Shown here: in pieces, positions 12,541 through 22,974 of the stretch
How the letters are laid out: each line of letters opens with the position of its first letter
Numbering within the stretch: the first letter of the stretch is position 1
From: Chrysomallon squamiferum
Taxonomy: Eukaryota > Mollusca > Gastropoda > Neomphalida > Peltospiridae
NCBI GenBank assembly: GCA_012295275.1
Contig: CM022665.1
Span: 10,408,976-10,472,975 of the forward strand
Length of the DNA stretch: 64,000 bases
Reading direction: 5' to 3'
Position numbers and translations under genes: made by a program
The notes under the pieces: generated by a model
Database searches by the model: none
The model's input: the letters and a program-made list of their open reading frames with translations, nothing else
What the model was told of the DNA's origin: nothing

Positions 12541-13302
12541 AATACAAATATACTCTCACAGATGGATAGAAGGACGTATGGTTTTACAGACACACACAGA
12601 TATTAAAACAGGAAAATTTCACTGTTCTACATTGTGCTAGCTAGCCTGGACCTGGGGCGTTCCCGTGTTGATTAATAATCATTTGATACGTAATGATTAC
12701 TTAAAACTTAACGGTATATTCCAGCTGGATTTAAATTACTTTCAGGTTTTATATGCATTATATTTTTAAATATAATTATCAGAAATGTTTATACTTAAAC
12801 TAAGAACGCTTGTCCGATATAGTAAGAACAATTGATCAAAACAACTTATTATTATTATTATTATTATTATCCTTTATAAATCTTACTCAAAGAAATTTAA
12901 TACATCCACCGTATTCCATTAAGATCTATTTAATTAAAATGTTTAAACTAATAGGTAATATGATTTAAAAAAAAAAAAAATCTTTTCTTTTTACTAAGTT
13001 TATATTTTATATAGCCTACTTCCATATCTCCAAGCTATAATTAGCGGTGTGTCAAGGGAAATGTATTACAACTCATAATAATAAATTATAAATACGATAT
13101 ATATATATATATATATATACATACATATTTTTTTTCTCTCTTTCTCTCTCTATCACTTGATAAACTGTAACTAGTTAATTTCGGCTAAGGTTAGGCGGTG
13201 CACATTTGCTCACTTCACTCCAAAGTGGCTACACTTTCAAGCAGCTATGGGAAAATATATTTCTAAGCAAACAAAATAAGGCGGAACCTCCAACGTTACA
13301 AC
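12541..13302. other. Unique DNA with small AT repeats
   Basis: Contains (TTA)n at 12847-12871, A15-16 near 12965 and (AT)n at about 13097-13119. Otherwise unrecognised. Confidence 0.5.
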
Positions 13303-13326
13303 AAAAAAAAAAAAAAAAAAAAAAAA
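13303..13326. repeat. Poly-A, 24 bp
   Basis: Pure A run. Confidence 0.97.
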
Positions 13327-13599
13327 GAAGAAATTTCGCTTCGCCCATATTTCCAAGACCCTCCCAAATATAAGGCAATTAATTCTGTGCACAACGACGC
13401 CATTGTGCATGAGTGAGATTTATAAAGAAAAACTGACCGTTCTGCTAGCTTGGTTGTATCCATAAACCTAAGCATTTATTCATCTGGGATAATATTTTTT
13501 ATTAGACAGACAACAGACCAGCAGTACTAAAGTGGGGTATATCTGCAGCTTTCAGGGAGACTGCACATATAAAATAAATGTTAATAAAACAACGAGCGT

Positions 13600-13710
13600 G
13601 TTATTTCAAGTTGAGTTTATGAGATGCGATTTCTCGCCAGTAGTGTGACAGATTGCCGGGATCGATACCCATTAGTTCTTCTATATGTCCTTTTTTATTT
13701 ATTTTATTTT
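13600..13710 (+). mobile_element. Possible SINE fragment (B-box-like)
   Basis: GGGATCGATACCC (13658-13670) resembles a tRNA T-arm/B box. It is followed within about 25 bp by T-rich and (TTTA)-like sequence. The A box upstream is not clear, so this is a weaker candidate than 9041-9175. Confidence 0.3.
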
Positions 13711-13803
13711 AATCTTGTTCCAAAAAGAGCTCCGTAGAAATAATTGTTATTAGAAACTGCGTGTAGAAGATTATTGTACTGTATTTTATAATATTGTATA
13801 GTA

Positions 13804-13813
13804 AGTATGTATG

Positions 13814-13847
<34 letters not shown>

Positions 13848-13899
13848 TGTATGTATGTATGTATGTATGTATGTATGTATGTATGTATGTATGTATATA

Positions 13900-13930
<31 letters not shown>

Positions 13931-13931
13931 G
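13804..13931. repeat. (ATGT)n with terminal (GT)n and (AT)n
   Basis: About 90 bp of nearly pure GTAT units, then GTGTGTGTGT, then (AT)n to 13931. Looser TG-rich sequence continues to about 14075. Confidence 0.97.
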
Positions 13932-14297
13932 CATGTAAATAAAATTATGTATCTATTTTTGTATGTGTATATATAATTAGATATTCATGCACGTATACGT
14001 GTGTGTGCATGCGTGTATATGTGTAAGTGCATGTGTGTATTTACGTGTATATGTTCTGTGTATACGTGTAGCTTTTCATCACCGTCATAAATAGGTATTA
14101 TTTTATTTTGACTGAAGACTTTGATTAAAAACACAAAAATAATTAATTAAAGTCTCCATGTTTAAACTGTAGACCTCACAGCTCTCTGTGCTGGAATCTC
14201 ACCTTTTATTCTTTACAGAGAGTCTCACCTAAACACGTTTTCACCTGAACACAACATAAAGCGAGGTCCTTCGCACACGTCTTTTGGTAGGCTTTGC

Positions 14298-14386
14298 AAA
14301 AAAAAAAAAAAAAAAAAAAAAAAACTGAACAAAAGGACTGGACTTCTAGATACGGGTGCACGATAAAAAAAAAAAAAAAAAAAAAA
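14298..14386. repeat. Two poly-A tracts (27 and 22 bp)
   Basis: A27 at 14298-14324 and A22 at 14365-14386, the second continuing into GAAAGAAA units. Confidence 0.95.
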
Positions 14387-14816
14387 GAAAGAAAGAAAGA
14401 AAAAGAAATTGTCGTATTTGAGAAGAGGTTTTTCTTCTTTGAGGTTATTTCTTAACACAGTTTGGCGAAAAAGCTTTGATAAACACGCAGCACCAAAGAA
14501 AAGATTACGGCGCTTTGAGGAATGTTTTCATCTTTTTATCTTTTCTGTTTGCCTTCGCGTTAAGCTGTTGGCAGTTAATCGCCGTTTTGTTGACTTGTTG
14601 AGGATTACCGTACTTCATCAAAGACGCGACTTTCCACTCGGACAGACAGATCTGGAAAACGATTATCCTGCACCAAAAAAGATCAAACGCTTTAAAAAAA
14701 AAAAAAAAAAAAAAAAAAGAAGAAGACTAACGGGGTCAAATGTGTAACGAAACGAAGAGTGTCGTGTCGTCCTGTGACTGCTAGGTTCGCGTCTCAGTGA
14801 CCGAACACGAGAACTG
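14387..14816. other. Unique DNA with poly-A at 14694-14718
   Basis: A plus frame over 14409-14747 is partly complex (about 80 codons) before it runs into AAA/AAG codons from the 25-bp A tract. It has no recognisable domain and lacks a splice border I trust, so I do not call a gene. Confidence 0.4.
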
Positions 14817-15064
14817 AGAATGCACATATCATGACCAGAATGCCAGCATGCACATATCATGACCAGAATGCCAGCATGCACATATCATGACCAGAATGCC
14901 AGCATGTACATATCATGCCCAGAATGCACATATTATGCCCACAATGCCAGAATGCACATATCATGACCAGAATGCCAGAATGCACATATCATGACCAGAA
15001 TGCCAGCATGCACATATCATGACCAGAATGCCAGCATGCACATATCATGCCCAGAATGCCAGAA
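14817..15064. repeat. 28-bp minisatellite, nine units
   Basis: Units of the form TGCACATATCATGACCAGAA plus TGCCAGCA repeat head to tail at 14821, 14849, 14877, 14905, 14925, 14953, 14981, 15009 and 15037. The fourth unit lacks the final 8 bp (20 bp only). Units differ mainly at two places: ATGACC versus ATGCCC, and a final GCA versus GAA. The low divergence implies recent expansion or ongoing homogenisation. Confidence 0.97.
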
Positions 15065-15239
15065 GTGTATGTGTGCTAGTGTTTGTTGATAGAGTTAACA
15101 GAAGTAGTCTAATTTGCTGAAGTTCTATTTCACTTGATATCTATCTAAATTGGTACGTATATATCTGTGCTTAGTCCTGTATAACGTGCTTGAATCCAGA
15201 ATAAGAAAAAACAAGGAAAACCTAAATCATTCTTAATGT

Positions 15240-15420
15240 GATGTATATATGTATACATGTATATGAGTATTTATGTCTGTATGTGTGTGTTTGTGTGTAT
15301 GTATGTGTGTGTGTTTTTGTGTGTGTGTGTGTGTGTTATTGCACTCACTTTTGTATGCATGCATATACAGACACATACAGCCATACACATGCACGTAATA
15401 TTTTATTATATAAACGCACA
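15240..15420. repeat. TG-rich complex and CA/ATAC tail
   Basis: Imperfect GTAT and TG units with (GT)n cores between about 15284 and 15337, then mirrored ACATAC sequence after 15360. Open frames rich in Val and Cys are artefacts of this. Confidence 0.9.
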
Positions 15421-15564
15421 CATAAAAAGATTCAGTGTGGCTATTTTTAACCCTTTGTTTACTATTAAAGTCTCTGAAAAATATCATCACATTAAGAGAA
15501 CTAGGAAAATAGGATCGAAACTAAATACAAGTCTTGACGATAATATTTTTTTTTTCTTATTTTT

Positions 15565-15566
<2 letters not shown>

Positions 15567-15602
<36 letters not shown>
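15567..15602. repeat. Poly-T, 36 bp
   Basis: One of the three longest homopolymers in the window, preceded by further T-rich sequence from 15546. Confidence 0.97.
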
Positions 15603-15605
<3 letters not shown>

Positions 15606-15839
15606 TCATATCTGGTTATAGGACACCTGTTTGGGTTTTATTTCGTTTGATATCAACAGTAAAATGGGCGGACAGGAAAGTTAAAACAAAAAAGTTAAAA
15701 TTCGAGATTTTATCAAAACAGCAGCTTTCAAATAGATTAATTATAAATGAGAAAAAATATTTTAAGATCGTTTAAATATTTGATAACATGTATATTTTTC
15801 AGTAATTAGTCGCATGTGTAGAGATGCATGGGAGCATAT

Positions 15840-15972
15840 GTGCATGTGTTTTTGTATGTGTATGTATATATGTGCGTATGTATGTATGTATGTATGATGT
15901 ATGTATGTGTATGTATGTATGTATGTATGAAAGTACTATGTGTATGTATGTATGTATGTATGAAAGTACATA
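15840..15972. repeat. (ATGT)n with an internal duplication
   Basis: ATGT tetranucleotides interrupted twice by TATGAAAGTAC, at about 15926 and 15958. A unit of about 32 bp containing the interruption was therefore duplicated. Confidence 0.9.
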
Positions 15973-16050
15973 TATGAAATCACGTGTGTTATTCAGCAGT
16001 TAACCTTTACTTTCGTTGTTGTTCTTTCTTTTTATACGTAGAAAATCGAG

Positions 16051-16053
<3 letters not shown>

Positions 16054-16081
<28 letters not shown>
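16054..16081. repeat. Poly-A, 28 bp
   Basis: Pure A run. Confidence 0.97.
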
Positions 16082-16083
<2 letters not shown>

Positions 16084-16502
16084 TTTTGTCTAAACGAAAC
16101 ACTCGAACACCTAGACATAATAAAACAGTTTTTGAAAAAACACAGTAACAAAAAAGTGATAAAGAAAGCGCAAATTCGAGACGTTTTTGCTCCGTAGGCC
16201 GTCATTAATAGAACTTGTAAAACGATCCGCTGAACGCCAGCAAATAACTGGTCTGAAATGAATTAATTTGAAGCCGTTCTGTGCAGCGTAGAAACACTGC
16301 GTCACCTTACTTTTGTGAGCCATTTGAGGCAAATTGTTCTCTTTCTTTTTTGTTTCCGAACTAAAAACCTAGGTAAGATCTCAAAGGTGAAGAGGCGATC
16401 ACCTAAGAATGTGTTGTTTTCGTTTTGATACAGAGAACATAAGGAAAACAGTTTAAGTTTAACAAAAAAAATGTTTAGCCTGGTGAGATAATTGGCTAAC
16501 CG

Positions 16503-16504
<2 letters not shown>
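16082..16504. other. Unique DNA, moderately GC-rich
   Basis: Complex sequence with two overlapping minus frames (16111-16332 and 16302-16505) that show no known motif. No promoter or splice logic supports them. Confidence 0.4.
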
Positions 16505-16533
<29 letters not shown>

Positions 16534-17073
16534 CCTGTCAGTGTTTTTATGAAAAAGTGTTTATAGAAAATAAGACTCTTGTGAGAAAATAAAATGTCAG
16601 ATATATTATGCTTTCTTCTTCTTCTTTTTTTTTTCTTTTGTTTGTTTGTTGTTGTTTTTTTTTTTTTGTTGTTGTTTTTTTTTTGTTTTTTTTTTTTTTT
16701 TTTTTTTTTTGTTATTTAATACATTATTGGGGTTTTTTTTGCAGATAAGATATAAAGTTTGAATAAATAAATCAATTCAATGAGTTGAGAAGTGAATATT
16801 TAAGTTTATATATATATACACACACACACACGTGTATATATATATATATATATATAAAAAATGAACTATACAATTTTTTTGACAGTGTAATTAACTCTCA
16901 CCATAATAATAATTTATGCGAATAACAGAATCTAAATGACAAGAGGCATATCAAATTCTGTATCCTCCAGTTTTAACATCGATAATGTCGATGTAGAATT
17001 TTTTTTTTTTTTTTTTACTGGTATTCAAGATCTTTCAAACGTTTTCTATTTAGAGCAGTGTGAGTCACTATTT

Positions 17074-17107
<34 letters not shown>
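16505..17107. repeat. T-rich domain with many poly-T runs
   Basis: T29 (16505-16533), a CTT/GTTT mosaic, T25 (16686-16710), T18 (16999-17016) and T32 (17076-17107), plus a (TA)n/(CA)n patch at 16807-16857. Only about 250 bp of complex sequence lies between the tracts. Confidence 0.9.
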
Positions 17108-17111
<4 letters not shown>

Positions 17112-17240
17112 GAAAATAAATTGCTACATATAAAAAAGTAATAGTTTTTTTTTGTTTTTTTTTTTTTTTTTTTTTTTGGTTGGTTGTTTTTTTTTAGAAG
17201 GAAAATAAATTGCTACCTATAAAAAAAGTAATATTTTTTT
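17108..17240. repeat. 91-bp tandem duplication
   Basis: GGAAAATAAATTGCTAC followed by ATATAAAAAA or CTATAAAAAA and GTAATA occurs at about 17111 and again at about 17202. Each copy is followed by a T run of variable length. Confidence 0.85.
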
Positions 17241-17360
17241 TTTTCGTTTTTTTTTTTTTTTCCTTTTCTTTTTTCATTTATCAGTTTGTTTGTTTTATTT
17301 TATTTTATTTTTATTTTAGTTGTTGTTGTTTTTTTTCATTTGTTGCTATTTATGTTTTTC

Positions 17361-17545
17361 AAATCCTAAATTAGTATATCATTGCAAAGTCGACGTAAGT
17401 AATGGATTAAAATTATTTATTTTATTTTATTATATTTTATTTTATTTTATTTATTTATTTTTTTATTGTTACTTTTTTCTTATTATTATTACTCATTTTA
17501 TCCTAAATGAATAAAAACTTTGAAAAGTTAACGTAATAGGTTCTG

Positions 17546-17581
<36 letters not shown>

Positions 17582-17660
17582 CTTTCTTACTTATTTATTT
17601 ATTAATTTTTAATTCTAAATTAGCATATCATTACAAAGTTAATGTAACTAACAGGTTATT
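17361..17660. repeat. Three-unit degenerate tandem repeat in TTTA-rich DNA
   Basis: CTAAATTAGTATATCATT...AAAGTCGACGTAA (from about 17365), a shortened form CTAAATGAATAAAAAC...AAAGTTAACGTAA (from about 17503) and CTAAATTAGCATATCATT...AAAGTTAATGTAA (from about 17614). (TTTA)n stretches, notably 17547-17605, separate the units. Confidence 0.75.
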
Positions 17661-18300
17661 AATTTTCTTTCTTAATGTTCGAAGCGATAAAACAAAACAA
17701 TTTTTATTTCTTTCTTTTTTTCACATTGTTACCAAAGATGTCCATAAATAAATAAAATATTCATTTGCAGTTTTTCAAAATATATCAGTTATAAGTCTGT
17801 TTGTAACAATAATTAAAATAACTCATTATCTCTTCATTTTTTTAACCATTCATGCATAATTATTGTTTAATTCTGCAACAAAATACTTAAATCGATTTTG
17901 TATTAAATTATTAATTTGCATTTACATACTTTATTATGCTGTGCAGCATGTTATGAGATACTATATTATACCTTTGTGTATCTAACACAAGTTTCACTTT
18001 GCATTTAATACCTCGGCTTTTTCCTTGATCTTCCTAGAATAAATTACAATCTTAGAACTGTTGAAATTAATTAATAAATTACATAGTAATTAAATATTTA
18101 GTACTGATGTAATTTATTACATAGATGTAACCGTTACTTATTAAATATGTTCACTATTCGTTTTGTACTATATATTTATTTGTACATGATTCCAACGTTT
18201 GCTAATAATATAGTGTGACAATAGTATATTGAAAATTCATGTAAAACATTTGATTTCTTAATACATTACCGCAATTCTTTTTTATTTACAAAGTTTTTGG
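17661..18300. other. Unique AT-rich DNA
   Basis: AT-rich complex sequence with TTAAATT/ATTAAT words and no long frame. Confidence 0.5.
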
Positions 18301-18461
18301 TCTGGGACATACGTACATACATGCGTATGTACATGCATACATACAAACATACATTCATGCATACATACATACATACATACATACATACATACATACATAC
18401 ATACATACATACATACATACATACACGCATACATGCCTACATGCATGTATACATACATACA

Positions 18462-18528
<67 letters not shown>

Positions 18529-18589
18529 GCCGACAGAGATATATGCTGTATATATATGAGTGTGTGTGTGTGTGTGTGTGTGTGTACAT

Positions 18590-18624
<35 letters not shown>

Positions 18625-18625
18625 C
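18301..18625. repeat. Five-part microsatellite: (ATAC)n (AT)n (GT)n (CA)n (TA)n
   Basis: (ATAC)n from about 18308 to 18488, (AT)n 18489-18525, a short unique spacer, (GT)n about 18561-18584, (CA)n about 18591-18605 and (TA)n to 18625. Six open frames on both strands arise only because these units lack stops. Confidence 0.97.
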
Positions 18626-19132
18626 ATAATTAAAGAGTAAAAGCAAATAACAAATTGGACATAACTGTCACTTATGCTAAGTAATCGGACACATTGAGGA
18701 GCTGTATATATTGACACGCATTTTGACTTCTTTGTAATATATATATACACACGAAACATTGAGAATACTGACAAAATCGGACAGGCAACGCCTTTCAAAT
18801 AATCTGTGTTAGTTGTCCTGTAAGCTGTACAGAGATTTTTTTTTTTTTTCTCGATTGAAGGACATATCTGGATCTTTCATGCGGGGAGATGTTACTCTTT
18901 TTTATATAGTTTTCCCTCCTTCTTTTTATTGCTGTGTGGTTTCCAGTTCACGTAACATGTAAACAAGTTTATAGATAGGTCAGTGAAGCGTGCAATTAAA
19001 CAATCTTTGTTACAGAGGTGAAACACAGGTAACATGTCGTCACACGATGAATCATATATTGCAATACTGAAGACGTTATCACACGGCATCATTTTAAATA
19101 ACCATTTCAGATTTTATTATTATTATTTATTA
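18626..19132. other. Unique DNA
   Basis: Complex sequence. A minus frame over 18892-19092 has no recognisable motif. Confidence 0.45.
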
Positions 19133-19153
19133 TTTTTTTTTTTTTTTTTTTTT
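19133..19153. repeat. Poly-T, 21 bp
   Basis: Pure T run following a short (TTA)n. Confidence 0.97.
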
Positions 19154-19263
19154 AAACTCTTCGTTTTTTCTACCTGATCATAGGACAAATGTTACACGTT
19201 TTACGATAAGTGTCTAAAAATCTGTAAAGTTTTATTTGATTCAGGTATATAATTTATAATAAT

Positions 19264-19495
19264 AAAAAAAAAAAAAAAAAAAAAATAGCACCTACCAGGT
19301 GGAGATTACTAAAATGTGTAGAATTTTGAAAGTTTTATTTCATCATCGTAAATATTTTAATTTAAAAAAAAAAATTTTTAACTCTTTTGTTTTGGAGGAA
19401 ATTACTAAAATATCTAGAAATTTTGAAAGTTTAGAATTAATATATTTATTTAACATAAAAAAAAAAAAAAAACCATTCAAAAATGGTGATTACTA
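19264..19495. repeat. 96-bp tandem repeat, two and a half units
   Basis: After A22 (19264-19285), GATTACTAAAATGTGTAG plus AATTTTGAAAGTTT (from about 19303) recurs as AATTACTAAAATATCTAG plus AAATTTTGAAAGTTT (from about 19399). A partial third GGTGATTACTAAAAAT lies near 19482. Each unit ends in an A run. Confidence 0.8.
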
Positions 19496-19935
19496 AAAAT
19501 CGTACGTTACTACAACACCTTTACAAAGCAGTTCTCTAAAATTATCAAACCGTTTTGTATTAGGCAATTTAACCCCGAAAGAGATTTCTGAAAAGCCTTA
19601 TTTAATGGTCCCTACTGATGTGTTTTCTCAGCAGGGTGCCCTACTCTCGCGGTATTTGAAGTTGAATAAACGTGCTTGAGAGCGGTCTCGAGTATGTTTT
19701 TATGATTAATCGAAGTAGCTGGTCGAAAAGAGAAAAATATATGTCAGTCAAAATACGTTTCAGCACTCGAACATTCAGCGTCTGTTAAAAGGAATTAATG
19801 ATATTTGATTTTCTCTGATGAAGTCGTTAAGTCAAGATAAGTCTGCAAACAAATCAAAGATCTGAAGAGCAGAACATTTTTGTTGTTATTGTTGTGGCTA
19901 TTTTATGGGTGTTGTTTTTTAAAAAGACAGGTGTA
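19496..19935. other. Unique DNA
   Basis: Complex sequence with no gene-like signal; moderately GC-rich near 19615-19700. Confidence 0.45.
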
Positions 19936-20060
19936 TATTTATTTTATTTTATTTTATTTTATTTTATTTTATTTTTTTTTTTTTTTTTTTTATTCATTTA
20001 CGTATTTATTTATTTATTTTATTTTATTTACTTATTTATTTAATTAAATTCCTTTCTTTT
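19936..20060. repeat. (ATTTT)n, poly-T and (TTTA)n
   Basis: ATTTT pentamers at about 19941-19971 pass into a 19-20 bp T run and then TTTA units. Confidence 0.95.
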
Positions 20061-20239
20061 ATTATTTATATATATCTTTTTTTCATTCTTCGAATGAGGT
20101 AGTATGTTTTTCAGTGACTTTAAAAAATATATATATATTTAACACTGTAAATGCAGATTATTTTGCATGTATCAGTAAATATAAATCACAGAAGTCTACA
20201 CAAATGTTTTATATATATATATATAAATAACGATTGTTA

Positions 20240-20570
20240 AGTGGATGTACAAAAAAAAAAGACTATAAAATGAAAAAGCTTTTTTTGTTTTTTTTTTAAC
20301 GATATTGAAAATATTACTGACGAGAAATATGTTTAAGAACATTCTGAATATGTTGTTCTATTTTTTTATTTTAATGTTTAGGATTTATCTCTTTTTTTTT
20401 TACTGTTAGAAGATATTACTTGCTAGAATATTTAACGGTAATTCTGAAAATTTCTTTCATTTTGTTTTACAGTTAGATCTTTTGGAGTATCTTTCATGTT
20501 TAGTTCTTTTTTTCGGGTTTTGAAGATTTATTTATGTTTGACTGTTGTCACTGTGTTTGTTTTTGTCTAG
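20240..20570. repeat. Probable decayed tandem units
   Basis: GAAAATATTACTGACGAGAA (near 20308) and GAAGATATTACTTGCTAGAA (near 20410) are related. Each is followed by an ATTCTGAA word and a T-rich stretch, with a period of roughly 100 bp. Confidence 0.45.
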
Positions 20571-20685
20571 GGTTTTTTTTAGTTTTTTTTAGTTTTTTGG
20601 TGGGTTTTTTGGTAGTTTTTGTATGTTTTTGTTTTATTTAGGTTTTTTTAGTTACTGCAATTAACATTTACAGTAAATATCTGTG

Positions 20686-20768
20686 TATCTATCTCTCTCT
20701 CTGTTTATCATCTACATCTGTCTGTCTATCGATCTATCTGTATGTCTATTTATATATCTATCTATCTG

Positions 20769-20817
<49 letters not shown>
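20686..20817. repeat. (CTAT/CTGT)n then (AC)n
   Basis: Imperfect TCTA/TCTG tetranucleotides lead into an uninterrupted AC run of about 47 bp (about 20770-20817). Confidence 0.95.
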
Positions 20818-20821
<4 letters not shown>

Positions 20822-21028
20822 CCAAACAATAACTATTACTGTATCTAGTTCTGGTCTGAAGATTTTATTTCTGTAAGACTGTCGCATTTTTCTGACACTT
20901 AAATTGTTTTGTTATCGCAAAACCATCCATTACAGTTTTGTCAACCTCTCTACGTATTATCTTTCACTAAGCTGAATAAAGTTTCAAAACACTTAGCATA
21001 TGTTGTTAACCTGCTCTTCTGTTTAAGG

Positions 21029-21077
21029 AAAAAAAAAAAAAAAAAAAAAAAGAACGAAAAAAAAAAAAAAAAAAAAA
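21029..21077. repeat. Two adjacent poly-A tracts
   Basis: A23 (21029-21051) and A21 (21057-21077) separated by GAACG. Confidence 0.95.
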
Positions 21078-21352
21078 CAGCGAGAGGCTCTAAACTACAA
21101 AGAAAACAAGTAAACAGATAACAATTTTTACAGGTTTTGGATTTTAAAAAATGACGTTTTAACTGCCAATAACAAAACCAAAACCCGATGATCGTTGAAA
21201 TGCTTTACGTATACTAAAACTGTCTTAGAAAGAGCATCTTGTAATATAAAAAAAAAAAAAAAAAATTCGGAATCGTATGTGTTTGTTTCACACTATTTTT
21301 AAGGGTAGTTATTTTTTATTTAGTATTTTTTTTTTTTTTTTTTTTTAATGAT

Positions 21353-21393
21353 AATATTCTTTATTCTTTATTCTTTATTCTTTATTCTTATTC

Positions 21394-21436
<43 letters not shown>

Positions 21437-21448
21437 TTATTATTATTA
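21353..21448. repeat. (ATTCTTT)n heptamer then (TTA)n
   Basis: Four to five tandem copies of a 7-bp ATTCTTT unit (about 21353-21395) follow a T run and pass into (TTA)n to about 21448. This is the only clear heptanucleotide array in the window. Confidence 0.9.
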
Positions 21449-21454
21449 TGCTTT

Positions 21455-21605
21455 TATTTTACTTTGTTTTTAACTAATTTCATCGATGTTTTAAATTATT
21501 CCAAGGTCATGAGAGTATCAGAAATGGTCTGTAAGGATCTATAATTATTATTCATGTTGTTGTTGCTGCTGCTGCTGCTATTTTTTTTTTTTTAATTATT
21601 GATTT
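21455..21605 (+). repeat. Dispersed repeat, copy 1
   Basis: Shares the ordered words TTTTACTTTGTTTT, AACTAATTTCATC, GGTCATGAGAGTA / GGCATGAGAGTA, TATAATTATTATTCATGTTG and TTGCTGCTG...GCTGCTA + poly-T with 28343-28485. It also shares the preceding (TTA)n block. The copies are about 6.9 kb apart in the same orientation. Confidence 0.88.
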
Positions 21606-22135
21606 ATCCTTTTTTGTGTCTTTGTTTGTTTTCGGGTTTTTTTGCGTGTTTTTTTTTTTTTTGTTGTTGTTGTTGTTGTTTTTTTGTGTGTGTGTGTGTT
21701 GTTGTTTTTTGCAATCACTGTGTGACGTTATTTGTTCAGAATAGAAAATAACTCTGAAATATCGAAAAATTTCTTAAAAAGCATTGTACACTCGTCTTAA
21801 TATAGTTAACCATCCATTCTACATATGTAATAATCAAATTGCCAAATGTTTGCCTAAGAGCCGAAGGGCTTAAAGATGATAAAATGTTCTGTAAAGATAT
21901 GAAAATAATGAATGGCAGTGAAACTGTATTTATTTATTTTTTTTTTACCACAAACATTTTTCCTTTTTGTTTCAGTTACTAATATTTGATGGACTCATCA
22001 ATATTGCCGCTTGCCATATGAAAATACTTCAGGATCCTAAACTTTTTTAAATTTAGCATACTACTTGAGATGATTATTGTTGAAAAGATTTTAATTATGT
22101 TCTGATGTTAATATTTTGTAAATTAGACTCTATTT
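21606..22135. other. T/GTT-rich then unique DNA
   Basis: GTT, GT and T runs to about 21710, followed by unique AT-rich sequence with no gene call. Confidence 0.5.
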
Positions 22136-22159
22136 AAAAAAAAAAAAAAAAAAAAAAAA
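22136..22159. repeat. Poly-A, 24 bp
   Basis: Pure A run. Confidence 0.97.
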
Positions 22160-22757
22160 CCCCATTAATTAGAATGTTTCTTTCTACCGTTCTGATTCGT
22201 GCCTGATGTTAATTCTGCCTGTTCTTTTTTCTTTCAGACTGAAGATAAGAAGATAACTTATCTTTCCTTCTGTTTGACAGACTTGTTTATTGTTACTTTC
22301 TTCATACAGTTCATCTTTGCAGGTTGTAAAAGCATGTGTGAATGCACACAAACGAATATCAAAAACATAATAATATTACTAAACGCCTTTGAATAGTAAA
22401 CAAATAAACTTGACGCAAACTTTTGAAAAAAATCCAGAAAAAAAAACAACAACAATTTATTTAGTAAAATGACTGCTGTGTGTCAGAATTAAAAAAGATA
22501 AGAGATCAGAAACACGACTGAAATTTAATTTTAACACTATATAATATCAAACAAAACTTGCTGATGATTTTTTTTATTTTTGTGAACTCGGTGGAACCGA
22601 TATGCATGGAACACTTCACAAAAATTACTTCGTGAACGACAACTTAAACCTTGCTCTTACGTTTCTGTATGAAGCGGTTTATGTTGTCAAATATGATTCA
22701 CGCAATGATAAAAACCGCAACTGAATAAATTCGACAACTGAATTAATTATCTCCCAG
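22160..22757. other. Unique DNA
   Basis: Plus and minus frames overlap at 22199-22455 and neither has a recognisable motif. Confidence 0.4.
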
Positions 22758-22974
22758 ACGCGCAGACTTGGCGGCGATTAATGGACTTGTGGCACATAAT
22801 ACAAACTTGATAGACGAACAGACACGAGAGAAAGAGACAGCCTCGACCCGTAACAGTACACATGAAAGAAAATACATTCTCTTCAGCCGAGTGGTCATTT
22901 TTAACAAGCGAGACGTTTTTAAAAGCTGTGTCATTTTCGCGAAGTGTTGTCAAATTGTTCTTGATACTTTTCAG
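22758..22974 (+). CDS. Speculative internal exon
   Basis: An open stretch of 217 bases is bordered on the left by TTATCTCCCAG and on the right by a very good donor, TTTCAG|GTAAGAG. The predicted peptide is mixed and polar at first (IDEQTREKETAS) and then hydrophobic with several Cys (FAKCCQIVLDTF). It has none of the single-residue runs that mark repeat-derived frames nearby. Against it: the acceptor's pyrimidine tract is poor, two minus-strand frames are also open across the same bases, no ATG is available in frame for a first exon, and no family is recognised. Function unknown; this is a candidate only. Confidence 0.12.

Noticed and set aside
12033-12593. 186-codon minus-strand frame, the longest in the window
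   Set aside because: Almost entirely SLSLSL from the complement of the GA-rich block; composition follows the repeat exactly.
14817-15064. CRISPR-like array
   Set aside because: Units are contiguous 28-mers with no spacers, in a eukaryotic context; it is a minisatellite.
18282-18798. Six overlapping frames on both strands
   Set aside because: All are translations of (ATAC)n, (AT)n and (GT)n.
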